DNA of 64,000 bases from Owenweeksia sp. (GTDB lineage: Bacteria > Bacteroidota > Bacteroidia > Flavobacteriales > Schleiferiaceae): the NCBI GenBank assembly GCA_002695025.1, contig NZNV01000008.1, forward strand, positions 124,001-188,000, written 5' to 3'. Under the pieces are notes generated by a model. It did no database searches, was not told the origin of the DNA, and saw only the letters and a program-made list of their open reading frames with translations. Made by a program: the position numbers and the translations under genes. Each line of letters begins with the position of its first letter. Positions within the stretch are counted from its first letter, which is position 1. Positions 53,785-62,697 of this stretch are shown in pieces.

Positions 53785-54912
53785 TCAAATATAGAAAAGT
53801 GAGGCGGCAATACCGTCTGAATGAAAGCGCCATTCCTGTGGTATGAATAACCGCCTATTCTGGAGGTGCAACTGTCCTTTTCCCAATACCGGCTCTACCT
53901 CTTTCATCAAGTAATACGAGTACTCCGGGGCAAATGTTTTTTCTATTTCCAGCAGGTCCAGACCTTCCCGAGTGCGCAAAGCGGTCATCAGGTATTCATT
54001 GAAGCGATCTTTCTCTGAAAGCTCTTCGTATTCCTGCGCCAGTTCTCCCTTTTCAATGGCCTTCCTATATAGGGCATTATTCGAAACATTCCAATAACGG
54101 TGCATAGCCCGGAACGAATGGGCCGAAGGACCGACACCCAGATATGGCCGCCCCTGCCAGTAGGAAGAATTATGCCTGGCGCGGAAACCCGGCCTGGCGA
54201 AATTGGAAACCTCGTAATGCTCAAAGCCCGCTTTATCCAGCATCTCCCATAGTATTTTAAATTGCCGGGCAGCTTGCTCTTCGTCTAATGGACGATGTTC
54301 GCCCTTCTCAATTTTATGATGGAGAGCTGTACGCGGTTCCACGGTTAAAGCATAGGAAGAAATATGAGGCACTCCGAGATTTAAGGCCTGCCTTACCTGA
54401 TCCTTCCAGGCCTCGTCATCCATATTGGGCAAGCCATAGATAAGATCGAGCGTAATATTGTTAAAACCTGCCTGCCGGGCATTCTGCAGGCAACTTATGG
54501 ATTGCTCCGCATTATGACTGCGGTTCATGAATTGCAAGTCACTATCCCGGAAGGATTGCACTCCTATAGATAGTCGGTTTATACCGGCAGCTTTGAGCTG
54601 CGTCAGTTTTTCCTGGCTAAGGTCATCCGGGTTTGCCTCCAGGGTAATTTCAGGATTTTCCGCCCAACGGAAAGTCTTAAAAGCTTTCTGCACCAGAGCT
54701 ACTATTTCCTCATGCTCCAGCACTGAAGGTGTGCCTCCGCCAAAATAGAGGCTTTGCAGAGTTTCACCCTTAAAAAAATCCTTTTGTAACTCCATTTCCC
54801 GAAGGATGGCATTAACCATAGGCTCACGGTATTTCAGGGATGTGGAGAAATGAAAATCACAATACACACAGGCCTGACGGCAGAAAGGGATATGCAGGTA
54901 CAGGCCGGCCAT
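53785..54912 (-). CDS. hemW: HemW-like radical SAM heme chaperone
   Basis: The 375-residue protein has the radical SAM motif CRQACVYCDF (Cys 11, 15, 18) right after LYLHIPF, then YFGGGTPSVLEHEEI and ITLEANPDDL, and the C-terminal HemN_C-type domain (EYLMTALRTREGLDL). It lacks the N-terminal extension and extra residues of true HemN, which is the HemW pattern. HemW binds and delivers heme. Its start overlaps the stop of the kinase gene by one base. Confidence 0.92.
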   Translation of the reverse strand: MAGLYLHIPFCRQACVYCDFHFSTSLKYREPMVNAILREMELQKDFFKGETLQSLYFGGGTPSVLEHEEIVALVQKAFKTFRWAENPEITLEANPDDLSQEKLTQLKAAGINRLSIGVQSFRDSDLQFMNRSHNAEQSISCLQNARQAGFNNITLDLIYGLPNMDDEAWKDQVRQALNLGVPHISSYALTVEPRTALHHKIEKGEHRPLDEEQAARQFKILWEMLDKAGFEHYEVSNFARPGFRARHNSSYWQGRPYLGVGPSAHSFRAMHRYWNVSNNALYRKAIEKGELAQEYEELSEKDRFNEYLMTALRTREGLDLLEIEKTFAPEYSYYLMKEVEPVLGKGQLHLQNRRLFIPQEWRFHSDGIAASLFYI

Positions 54913-56078
54913 CAGCTGCGGGGTTTACGCAGTTGGATACGAAAGGTAGTACCGGCTCCAATCTCTGAAGCGGCTACGTAGATACGGCCGTTGTGGTACT
55001 CTTCAATAATACGCTTGGCGAGGCTCAAGCCAAGGCCCCAACCTCTGCTCTTGGTGGTATAGCCCGGCCGGAAAACCGTTTTGAATTTATTCTGAGGTAT
55101 CCCTTTTCCGCTATCCTTAACATCAATACGCACCGAGCGGTTGGTTTCCGTGAGACTCACGGTAATATTCCCTTTTTCACCATCCAAAGCATCAATCGCA
55201 TTGCGGATCAGGTTTTCGATTACCCACTCAAAAAGCTCCTTATTGAGCTCAGCACTAATTTGGCCATCGGGTAATTCCGAGCGGATCTCAATCTTTCGTG
55301 GACTGCGGTTTTTGAGGTAATCCACCGAGTTGCGTACCACTTCCACTACGTCCTGCTGTTTGATAGACGGTTGGGATCCGATCTTGGAAAACCGTTGGGT
55401 AATGGTATTCAGGCGCGTAATGTCCTTTTCCATTTCGGTGACCATAGTGCTGTTCTCTTCCTTATTTCGAAGTAGTTCCAGCCAGCCCATCAGCGATGTG
55501 AGGGGTGTACCGATCTGGTGGGCCGTTTCTTTAGCCAGGCCGTTCCAAACCTGGTTTTGCTCTGCCTTGCGGGCATTGCTGAAGGCGATGTAGGCAATAA
55601 TGATGAAAAGTGACATCACCACCAATAACACGATGGGGTAATAACGAAGCTTGGTAAGGAGGATGGAGTTCTGGTAATAGATATATTGTTTCTGGCCGGC
55701 CCCAAGATCTACTTCTATAGGCTCTGCCTGAAGGCGCATCTCCTGGAGTTTACTATCCAGCCAGGCCTTATCCTGCAAGCGCTTTGCATCCACATTCTTA
55801 CTGTTTACCACATTACCGTCCTGGCCTACCAGGATGATGGGAATAGTGGTGTTGGACTCTATGATCTCCTGCTCAAAGAATATTTCGCAGTTGGCATCAT
55901 CGTGGATGATGTTATTCATGGCGTGCCCAAACTGGTTCACCTTCTTGATCTCCTCTTGCCTTAGCTCATTGAGAAAACCCTCGGTATACCACAAGGTGGC
56001 TGCCCCGATGAGGATAGCAAAAACGAAGAGAATAAACTTCCAGAGGTTCTTTTTTCCGTAAAAGTCCATGGTTTGCAT
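54912..56078 (-). CDS. Membrane sensor histidine kinase without adjacent regulator
   Basis: The 388-residue kinase has membrane helices at residues 14-31 and 147-165 with a periplasmic domain of about 115 residues between them. HisKA contains KETAHQIGTPLTSLMGWLEL (His 187). The ATPase domain has NLIRNAIDAL, DSGKGIPQNKF and GWGLGLSLAKRI. There is no HAMP domain and no regulator nearby, so it is an orphan. It is followed by hemW with a one-base overlap. An ATG three codons in is an alternative start. Confidence 0.92.
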   Translation of the reverse strand: MQTMDFYGKKNLWKFILFVFAILIGAATLWYTEGFLNELRQEEIKKVNQFGHAMNNIIHDDANCEIFFEQEIIESNTTIPIILVGQDGNVVNSKNVDAKRLQDKAWLDSKLQEMRLQAEPIEVDLGAGQKQYIYYQNSILLTKLRYYPIVLLVVMSLFIIIAYIAFSNARKAEQNQVWNGLAKETAHQIGTPLTSLMGWLELLRNKEENSTMVTEMEKDITRLNTITQRFSKIGSQPSIKQQDVVEVVRNSVDYLKNRSPRKIEIRSELPDGQISAELNKELFEWVIENLIRNAIDALDGEKGNITVSLTETNRSVRIDVKDSGKGIPQNKFKTVFRPGYTTKSRGWGLGLSLAKRIIEEYHNGRIYVAASEIGAGTTFRIQLRKPRS

Positions 56079-56093
56079 TTAGGAAAAGTCTAA

Positions 56094-56101
56094 CAAAAAT
56101 A
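56094..56101 (-). promoter_or_regulatory. -7 element of the kinase-hemW operon promoter
   Basis: On the minus strand TATTTTTG is an exact TAnnTTTG, about 16 bp before the kinase ATG. The -33 element is not clear. Confidence 0.35.
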
Positions 56102-56190
56102 CGCGCTAAATATTACAGTACACCTTTGGCAAAATAGTTGGTTGAGTAATTGCGTTACTTATTTTTCCTTCGTCATGCCGTTAGTTTGGT

Positions 56191-56198
56191 TATTTTTG
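56191..56198 (+). promoter_or_regulatory. -7 element before the polyprenol-mannose synthase gene
   Basis: TATTTTTG is an exact TAnnTTTG, preceded after 18 nt by TTCG (one mismatch to TTTG). A start near 56205 leaves a leader of about 23 nt to the TTG start at 56228 and argues against translation from the upstream TTG at 56150. Confidence 0.45.
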
Positions 56199-56227
56199 AC
56201 GATTTGGAACTTAACCCGAACAACAGC

Positions 56228-56956
56228 TTGTCAAAAGGACTAGTAATTATACCAACCTATAACGAAAAGGAGAATATCGAAAGGATAATCCGCAGGGTGT
56301 ATTCCTTAAGTGAGCCTTTTCATATCCTGGTGGTGGATGACGGATCCCCTGACGGCACAGCAGACATTGTTAAATCGCTGCAAACGGAATTCCCCGAACA
56401 ACTCTTTATCCTGGAGCGCAAGGGCAAGCAAGGCCTCGGCACAGCCTACCTCAAAGGCTTTGAGTGGGGGCTGGCCAGAGATTATGAGTTCTTCTTCGAG
56501 ATGGACGCAGACTTTTCCCACAACCCTGATGACCTGGTGCGCCTGTACCAATGCAGCGTAAAGGAAAATAAAGATGTGGTGGTAGGCTCCCGCTATATCA
56601 AAGGTGTAAACGTGGTAAACTGGCCTATGAGCAGGGTGTTACTGAGTTATTTTGCCTCGCGTTATGTGCGGGTGATACTGGGTATTCCCGTGGAAGACAC
56701 CACCGCAGGTTTTATGTGCTACCGCAGAAAAGTACTGGAAACCATCAATTTTAAAAAGATCAAATTTGTGGGCTATGCCTTCCAGATCGAAATGAAATAC
56801 GTGGCCTATAAAATGGGATTCTCCATTATGGAGATACCGGTCATCTTTACCGACCGGACTCTAGGCAAGTCTAAAATGTCACAGAATATTATCCGTGAAG
56901 CCGTATTTGGAGTTCTTCAGCTCAAGATGAGAAACATCCTCAGGCGCTATAAGTAA
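56228..56956 (+). CDS. Polyprenol-phosphate mannosyltransferase (Dpm1-like GT2)
   Basis: The GT2 enzyme is read from the TTG at 56228 (then SKGLVIIPTYNEKENIE), where Dpm1-type proteins begin; an upstream TTG at 56150 would add 26 unrelated residues before the fold and start within the probable promoter. Motifs: VVDDGSPDGTADIV, then FEMDADFSHNPDDL with the DxD metal site, GSRYIKGVNVVNWPMSR, DTTAGFMCY. At 242 residues it has no C-terminal membrane part. The product should be polyprenyl-phosphate mannose or glucose, a donor for GT-C enzymes such as the DUF2723 protein at 26620. Next gene 14 bp downstream. Confidence 0.88.
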   Translation: MSKGLVIIPTYNEKENIERIIRRVYSLSEPFHILVVDDGSPDGTADIVKSLQTEFPEQLFILERKGKQGLGTAYLKGFEWGLARDYEFFFEMDADFSHNPDDLVRLYQCSVKENKDVVVGSRYIKGVNVVNWPMSRVLLSYFASRYVRVILGIPVEDTTAGFMCYRRKVLETINFKKIKFVGYAFQIEMKYVAYKMGFSIMEIPVIFTDRTLGKSKMSQNIIREAVFGVLQLKMRNILRRYK

Positions 56957-56970
56957 AAACGGTTGTTACC

Positions 56971-58311
56971 ATGAAAAAGATCCTGATCAAAAATGCCAGG
57001 ATAGTAAACGAAGGCTCCGTAACTGAAGGAGACCTGTATATTGAAGGTGAACGCATTGCGCGTATCGACAATCACATCAGCCAGAAAGACAACAATACCC
57101 AGATTATTGATGCGGCCGGCCGTTACCTCCTACCCGGACTTATTGACGACCAGGTGCATTTCCGGGAGCCCGGCCTTACCCATAAGGCCAACATAGGTAC
57201 CGAATCACGTGCTGCCGTGGCAGGAGGAATAACCTCTTACATTGAGCAGCCCAACACCGTGCCGCCTGCAGTAACCCTGGAGCTACTGGAAGATAAATAC
57301 AACATTGCCGGACGCACCTCTATAGCCAATTACGGCTTTAACCTGGGCGCTACCAATGACAACATTGATGAACTGCAAAAGGCTGATTCCAGGCGTATCC
57401 CCGGAACCAAGGTGTTTATGGGAAGCAGTACTGGAAATATGCTGGTAGATGAGGAAAAAGCCCTGGAGAACATATTCTCCAAAAGCCCGCTACCTGTAAT
57501 CACCCACTGCGAGGATGAGAAGACCATCCGTGAAAACCTGCAGCGTTATATGGCCGAATACGGGGATGCTATCCCGGTTCAGCTTCACCCGGAGATCCGT
57601 AGCCGCGAAGCCTGCTACCTTTCCTCTTCCCGAGCCGTGAATTTGGCTAAAAAGTACGACACACGCCTGCACATATATCATATCAGCACAGCCGAAGAAA
57701 CCGAACTTTTCACCAATAAGATCCCTCTTCAGGAAAAGAGGATCACGGCTGAAGCCTGCATCCATCACCTTTGGTTCAATGACCAGGATTACAATGAAAA
57801 AGGTACTCTTATCAAATGGAATCCGGCTGTAAAAAAGGAAGATGACCGGAAGGCTATATTCAAGGCTCTGCTGGACGACCGTATTGACGTGATTGCTACG
57901 GACCATGCTCCACACACCCTGGAAGAGAAACAAAATCCTTATACCAGCGCTCCTTCCGGTGGACCTTTGGTGCAACATGCCTTGCCAGCCCTGATGGAAT
58001 TTGTACGCGATGAGGAAATGAGTATTGAAACCCTGGTACAAAAGGCCTGTCATAACCCGGCCATACTCTTTAATATTGAGGAGAGGGGCTTTTTGAGGGA
58101 AGGCTTTTTTGCGGATATTGTATTGGTTGATGCCGCCAGGCCCTGGACAGTAACCAAAGAAAACATCCTCTCCAAATGCGGATGGTCGCCTTTTGAAGGT
58201 ACCACCTTCCGATCACGCGTTACCCATACTTTTGTAAACGGCAACCTGGTGTACGATCATGGTAAAATTATTGAGGGTTTTACGGGTAAAAGGATGACTT
58301 TTGATCGCTAG
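56971..58311 (+). CDS. pyrC: Dihydroorotase (class I)
   Basis: This 446-residue amidohydrolase has the entry motif LIDDQVHFREPGLTHK (His 63), where class I enzymes usually have His-x-His. The Gln in the first position is shared with Bacteroidetes dihydroorotases that I know, so it is a lineage trait. Other ligand regions are present: LPVITHCEDE, TRLHIYHISTAEE and VIATDHAPHTLEEK. It catalyses cyclisation of carbamoyl-aspartate in pyrimidine synthesis. It lies between the mannosyltransferase gene and a DUF4296 gene. Confidence 0.93.
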   Translation: MKKILIKNARIVNEGSVTEGDLYIEGERIARIDNHISQKDNNTQIIDAAGRYLLPGLIDDQVHFREPGLTHKANIGTESRAAVAGGITSYIEQPNTVPPAVTLELLEDKYNIAGRTSIANYGFNLGATNDNIDELQKADSRRIPGTKVFMGSSTGNMLVDEEKALENIFSKSPLPVITHCEDEKTIRENLQRYMAEYGDAIPVQLHPEIRSREACYLSSSRAVNLAKKYDTRLHIYHISTAEETELFTNKIPLQEKRITAEACIHHLWFNDQDYNEKGTLIKWNPAVKKEDDRKAIFKALLDDRIDVIATDHAPHTLEEKQNPYTSAPSGGPLVQHALPALMEFVRDEEMSIETLVQKACHNPAILFNIEERGFLREGFFADIVLVDAARPWTVTKENILSKCGWSPFEGTTFRSRVTHTFVNGNLVYDHGKIIEGFTGKRMTFDR

Positions 58312-58771
58312 AAACTTCATATCCATTGTTTTTGTCACCCTGCTGATCTCGTGTTCCGGGCGAAAAGAGACCACTATACCGGCCGAAATACTGGGCAAGG
58401 AAAAAATGACGGCCATACTCACGGATATCCACCTGGTGGAGGGCGCAAAGCTGGGACGCAGGATAATGGGAGATACCGTTTTGGCCGATGTCTACTACCA
58501 AAAGGTATTTGAGAAACACGAGGTGAGCCAGGAAAAATTCGAGGAGAGTTTCAACTTTTATTCCGACCATCCTGATATCATGGACAAGCTATACGACCAG
58601 GTGATTGAAAACCTGAATTCCGTAGAGGTAGTATCCCCCCGATGGGAGGATAAGAAAGAAAACCAGCAGGAAACGGACAGTACCGCCATTGAGACTGATA
58701 GCAGTGCGGTGAAGCAGGACACAACCGTACGTAAAATACCTAAAAGCCCATTTAACCGAAAGATCCGCTGA
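58301..58771 (+). CDS. DUF4296 lipoprotein
   Basis: The 156-residue precursor begins at a TTG that overlaps the pyrC end by 11 bp; a stop lies just upstream in frame and no ATG follows before the lipobox (LLISC). The DUF4296 domain is seen in EKMTAILTDIHLVEGAKLG and FEKHEVSQEKFEESFNFYSD. The C-terminal 45 residues are charged and low-complexity. This family regularly follows dihydroorotase in Bacteroidetes; its function is unknown. Confidence 0.88.
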   Translation: MIARNFISIVFVTLLISCSGRKETTIPAEILGKEKMTAILTDIHLVEGAKLGRRIMGDTVLADVYYQKVFEKHEVSQEKFEESFNFYSDHPDIMDKLYDQVIENLNSVEVVSPRWEDKKENQQETDSTAIETDSSAVKQDTTVRKIPKSPFNRKIR

Positions 58772-59782
58772 TCATCTTTTCAGCCACTTGCGATAATGCC
58801 GGGCCATATCTTCCACGGTTTCCCTTACCGGCCTAAACTCAAATCCGAGCGTTTTTTTGATCTTATTGCTATCGTAATAATAGGTATGCTGGGCCGTATG
58901 AGCCGTTTCGCGGGTAACTACCGGTTTTTTACCGGTAATGAAGGACCGTAGCTTTTCCATACGCCAGATAATGGCACTCATCCGGGGCAGCACTTCGGTA
59001 TTCGGAGCCTTTACCTCCAGGCTCTCGGCCACGTATTCAAAGAATTTCTTATAACTAAGGTTCTCAGCTGCAACCACAAAGCGCTGCCCGCTTACCTCAC
59101 TTTCCATTAAGCGGATCATGACCTCAGCCACATCCCTCACATCCACATAGGCGTTGGTGCCTAGAGTGTAATATTTAAAGCCTTTGGCAATAGTGTGAAA
59201 AAGGGCAGGACTTCCTTGTTGCCAGTTTCCGGGCCCTAATATTATAGAAGGATTTACAATGACCGCGTTGAGACCTTCCTGTATCCCGCGCCAAACTTCC
59301 AGCTCTGCACGATACTTACTCCGGGCGTATACGCTATTGTGTTGTCCAGGAACCCACTCACTATCTTCATTGATATATTCCGCATCAGCCTTTCGCCCCA
59401 GGGCGGCCACACTGCTTACGTATACCATTTTGCGCACGTTCATCTCCAGGGCTGCATTTACCACGTTGGCCGTCATGGCCGGATTCTTCTCCAGCAAATC
59501 AGCACTATCTGATGAATCAAAGCTTACCAAAGCCGCACAATGATACAGCTCGGTAACGCCCTCCATAATGGTATAATAGCAGGTAATATCCAACAGATCG
59601 GCCTCCACCCATTCCAGGTTTTGTATAAGCTCGCCCGGGCTCCTGTAATACCGTATGGTATTTTCCACGGAGCTGGTGTCTGAGCCCGGGCGGTGGGTAG
59701 CACGCACCCTTTTCCCTTGTTTAAGGAGTTCAAAGATCAGGTGTGAGCCTAATAAGCCTGTACCACCGGTTACAAGGATCAT
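58772..59782 (-). CDS. NAD-dependent epimerase/dehydratase (extended SDR)
   Basis: The 336-residue protein has the Rossmann motif VTGGTGLLGSHLIFELL, the catalytic YARSKYRAE (Tyr and Lys) preceded by VYVSSVAALG, and conserved NPSIILGPGNW. It belongs to the dihydroflavonol-reductase-like group of extended SDRs. The substrate is not evident. Its stop codon lies directly against the end of the convergent DUF4296 gene. Confidence 0.9.
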   Translation of the reverse strand: MILVTGGTGLLGSHLIFELLKQGKRVRATHRPGSDTSSVENTIRYYRSPGELIQNLEWVEADLLDITCYYTIMEGVTELYHCAALVSFDSSDSADLLEKNPAMTANVVNAALEMNVRKMVYVSSVAALGRKADAEYINEDSEWVPGQHNSVYARSKYRAELEVWRGIQEGLNAVIVNPSIILGPGNWQQGSPALFHTIAKGFKYYTLGTNAYVDVRDVAEVMIRLMESEVSGQRFVVAAENLSYKKFFEYVAESLEVKAPNTEVLPRMSAIIWRMEKLRSFITGKKPVVTRETAHTAQHTYYYDSNKIKKTLGFEFRPVRETVEDMARHYRKWLKR

Positions 59783-59801
59783 GTTTTTTGAAATGAGAGC
59801 T

Positions 59802-59831
59802 CAAAGATAGAGGAAGGACTGAAGATGCAAA
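59802..59831 (-). promoter_or_regulatory. Promoter of the epimerase gene
   Basis: On the minus strand TTTG (59831-59828), 18 nt, then TATCTTTG (59809-59802), an exact TAnnTTTG, about 20 bp before the ATG. Confidence 0.6.
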
Positions 59832-59907
59832 ACTTCAAAAGGTATTACAAGGCTTATCCACGCATATTTGTTTGAGGAAATTAGTCCATACTTTCTGATA
59901 ATGCTTT

Positions 59908-59915
59908 TAACTTTG
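59908..59915 (+). promoter_or_regulatory. -7 element of the tyrS promoter
   Basis: TAACTTTG is an exact TAnnTTTG 21 bp before the ATG of tyrS. No TTTG stands at the expected -33 distance. Confidence 0.4.
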
Positions 59916-59936
59916 TCCGTCTTATAAGATCAGGAA

Positions 59937-61214
59937 ATGAAAAAATTTGTGGATGAGCTCCGCTGGAGGGGCATGCTTCACGACATTATGCCCGGCACCG
60001 AAGAGCTTCTGAACAAGGAAATGGTATCCGGCTATATCGGTTTTGACCCTACTGCTGATTCGCTGGGAGTAGGCAATATGGTACAGATCATGACGCTCGT
60101 ACATTTTCAGCGAGCCGGCCATAAACCCTATGCTTTAGTAGGGGGAGCCACCGGACGGGTTGGTGACCCTTCGGGCAAATCCCAGGAGCGCAACCTGCTT
60201 TCTCCCGAGGAGATCAACCACAACCTGGAACGTCAGAAAGCCCAGTTGGAGCGCTTTCTCGACTTTGACGACCCCTCTAACGGAGCCGTTATCGTAAATA
60301 ATTACGACTGGTTTAAGGATTTTTACTTTCTGGATTTTATCCGTGATGCCGGTAAGCATATCACGGTCAACTACATGATGGCCAAAGACTCGGTAAAGAA
60401 TCGCCTGGAGTCTGGTATGTCATTCACTGAGTTTACCTACCAACTCATACAGGGTTATGACTTTTACCACCTGCATAAAGAGTTCAACGTAAAACTGCAG
60501 ATGGGCGGCAGCGACCAGTGGGGAAACATTACCACGGGAACAGAGCTTATCCGCAGGAAAGGCGGGGGCGAAGCCTTTGCGCTCACTACTCCCCTTATTA
60601 AAAAGGCAGATGGCACCAAGTTTGGCAAGTCTGAAAAGGGTAACATTTGGCTTGACCCCGAAAAGACCAGCCCTTATGAATTTTACCAGTTCTGGCTCAA
60701 CGCAGCCGATGCTGATTGCGAAAACTACATCAGGATCTTCTCGTTGAAAGACCGTGAGTCTATTGAAAAACTGATACAGGAACATCAGGAAGAGCCTCAC
60801 CTCCGGAAGTTGCAAAGAGCCCTGGCCGAGGAAATAACGGAAAGGGTTCATGGAGCAGATGAATTGCAAAACGCCATTGAAGCCTCCGGTATACTCTTTG
60901 GAAATTCAACCGAGGAGTCACTGCGCAAGTTGAATGAAAAGACCTTCCTGGCCGTATTTGCCGGTGTTCCCCAGTACGAAATAGACCGCACCAGGCTCAA
61001 AGAAGGTATTCCCATCGTAGACCTGTTAGCCACAGAAACCCCCATCTTGCCTTCCAAAGGGGAAGCTCGCAAGATGGTGCAAGGCAATGGCATCAGCATT
61101 AACAAGAGCAAAGTAGATCTTGATAAGGAAATTACTGAGAGTGACCTGGTGAACGACAAGTACATCCTGGCCCAACGCGGTAAAAGAAACTATTTTATTA
61201 TCCTGTGTAATTAG
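59937..61214 (+). CDS. tyrS: Tyrosyl-tRNA synthetase
   Basis: The 425-residue enzyme has the class I catalytic domain ([60 protein letters not shown]), the KMSKS-type loop TKFGKSEKG, and a C-terminal S4 RNA-binding domain ([20 protein letters not shown]). The HIGH motif is unusual: residues 44-47 read GVGN where most bacterial enzymes have HIGH or HIGN, so the first, catalytic His is replaced by Gly. Everything else looks functional and no second tyrS is seen in the window. Confidence 0.93.
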   Translation: MKKFVDELRWRGMLHDIMPGTEELLNKEMVSGYIGFDPTADSLGVGNMVQIMTLVHFQRAGHKPYALVGGATGRVGDPSGKSQERNLLSPEEINHNLERQKAQLERFLDFDDPSNGAVIVNNYDWFKDFYFLDFIRDAGKHITVNYMMAKDSVKNRLESGMSFTEFTYQLIQGYDFYHLHKEFNVKLQMGGSDQWGNITTGTELIRRKGGGEAFALTTPLIKKADGTKFGKSEKGNIWLDPEKTSPYEFYQFWLNAADADCENYIRIFSLKDRESIEKLIQEHQEEPHLRKLQRALAEEITERVHGADELQNAIEASGILFGNSTEESLRKLNEKTFLAVFAGVPQYEIDRTRLKEGIPIVDLLATETPILPSKGEARKMVQGNGISINKSKVDLDKEITESDLVNDKYILAQRGKRNYFIILCN

Positions 61215-61298
61215 TAAGTTTATAGAATCCTACGTAGAAGGGCATAAACAATTTAGTCCCCTTTTGTATTATGTATCCGGAATAACTCGATAAACACA

Positions 61299-61838
61299 TT
61301 GCAAGGATCTCCTAAAATAACGGAAGATAACCTCATAGAGGAATTCAAAGCTGGCAATAAGGCTGCACTGAATTATATCTATGAAGCGTATTCCGGTGCT
61401 TTATACGGTACCATTATTAAAATTACCGGTAACGAAGAACAAAGCCGGGACTTGCTTCAGGAGGCTTTTGTTAAGATCTGGAAAAAAGCGGATAATTACG
61501 ATCCCGGAAAAGGTGCTCTTTATACATGGATGATCAACTTAACCCGGAACCTGTGTATTGATTACCTGCGCTCTAAGAAATTTAAGAACAGCCAGAAAAA
61601 CCAGACTTTAGATAATCACGTATATAGTCTTGAAAGCAGCAGGCGTTTTGACCCACAACACATAGGGTTGAACGAATTGCTGAAACGCCTTCCAGACGAA
61701 CAGCAACAAGTGATTTACTTTTCCTACTTTCAAGGTTATACTCAGAAAGAGATTTCTGAGGAGCTTAATATACCGTTAGGCACCGTGAAGAGCAGGGCTA
61801 AGGCAGCACTTGAAAAATTGAAAAGGGTGTTTAATTGA
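61299..61838 (+). CDS. ECF-type RNA polymerase sigma factor
   Basis: The 179-residue sigma factor starts at a TTG, because no ATG is in frame near the conserved beginning (ITEDNLIEEFKAGNKAALN). Region 2 reads LLQEAFVKIWKKADNYDPGK and LYTWMINLTRNLCIDYLRSK; region 4 reads VIYFSYFQGYTQKEISEELN then GTVKSRAKAALEKL. It is followed 15 bp later by an anti-sigma factor gene, and the pair should form an autoregulated envelope-stress switch. Confidence 0.92.
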   Translation: MQGSPKITEDNLIEEFKAGNKAALNYIYEAYSGALYGTIIKITGNEEQSRDLLQEAFVKIWKKADNYDPGKGALYTWMINLTRNLCIDYLRSKKFKNSQKNQTLDNHVYSLESSRRFDPQHIGLNELLKRLPDEQQQVIYFSYFQGYTQKEISEELNIPLGTVKSRAKAALEKLKRVFN

Positions 61839-61853
61839 GATTTACTTTAGACG

Positions 61854-62687
61854 GTGGACGTTAGAGAATACATAGAATCAGGAATTGTTGAAGCTTACGC
61901 AACAGGTATGCTTGTCGATGCTGATGCCCGTGAGGTTGAGCAGATGGCAGAAAAGCATCCCGAGGTCCGTGATGCCATTCTTGAAGCTCAGTCCACATTG
62001 AATGCATTATCCAGGGCTTATGCCGTTCAGCCCAACCCTGAATGGAAGGATGATATCCTGAGTGCAGCCTTTGCTGCGCGGGAAGGTTCGTCTTCCAGGC
62101 AGGAAGAACCAGTTGTACGTACCATTGGTCATACCCAAACCGCTAAGTCCGGAGGGTCTTCCCGCTGGGCCATCGCAGCATCTATAGCGCTGTTGATCAG
62201 TCTGGGCATTAATGCTGTGCAGTACTCCAATTTCAATGATCTCCGATCCGAATTACGGGCCACCAACCTGCGTATTGCTGAACTGGAACAAAACCACCAG
62301 GTTATGGTGGCCAGTTACAAGGAAGCCAATCAGCAATTGGCGGTATTGACGGATCCTACTACGGCCAGCTTTGTAATGAAGGGTGTGGAAGGTCGCGATC
62401 CTGAATATCGGGCCGATGTATTCTGGAATGCCAAAACTGAAATGGTGTACCTGAACGTAAAAAACCTTCCTCATGCTCCTGCGGGTAAGCAATACCAGTT
62501 ATGGGCGCTCAAAGACGGGAAACCGATCGATATGGGCGTATTTGACGGCATTGATCCCGACACCACTCTTAAAGAAATGGGAAGTGTTCCCGGGGCGCAG
62601 GCTTTTGCCGTAACCCTTGAACCAACCGGAGGATCCGTAAATCCCACGCTGGAGGAAATGTACATTTACGGAGCCCCAGCCACCTAG
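61854..62687 (+). CDS. RskA-type anti-sigma factor
   Basis: The 277-residue protein starts at GTG (then DVREYIESGIVEAYATGML, the usual beginning of this family). A cytoplasmic sigma-binding region is followed by one membrane span near residues 104-121 (WAIAASIALLISLGINAV), a short coiled coil, and a periplasmic RskA domain (KQYQLWALKDGKPIDMGVFD, AFAVTLEPTGGS). No zinc-binding H-x3-C-x2-C motif is seen, so it is not a ZAS type. It should hold the preceding ECF sigma factor at the membrane. Confidence 0.9.
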   Translation: MDVREYIESGIVEAYATGMLVDADAREVEQMAEKHPEVRDAILEAQSTLNALSRAYAVQPNPEWKDDILSAAFAAREGSSSRQEEPVVRTIGHTQTAKSGGSSRWAIAASIALLISLGINAVQYSNFNDLRSELRATNLRIAELEQNHQVMVASYKEANQQLAVLTDPTTASFVMKGVEGRDPEYRADVFWNAKTEMVYLNVKNLPHAPAGKQYQLWALKDGKPIDMGVFDGIDPDTTLKEMGSVPGAQAFAVTLEPTGGSVNPTLEEMYIYGAPAT

Positions 62688-62697
62688 AATTTCCTGT

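Noticed and set aside
56971-58311. Loss of the first His of the dihydroorotase His-x-His motif as a sign of inactivity
   Set aside because: The same DDQVHFREPG form is known to me from other Bacteroidetes dihydroorotases, so it is a lineage feature.
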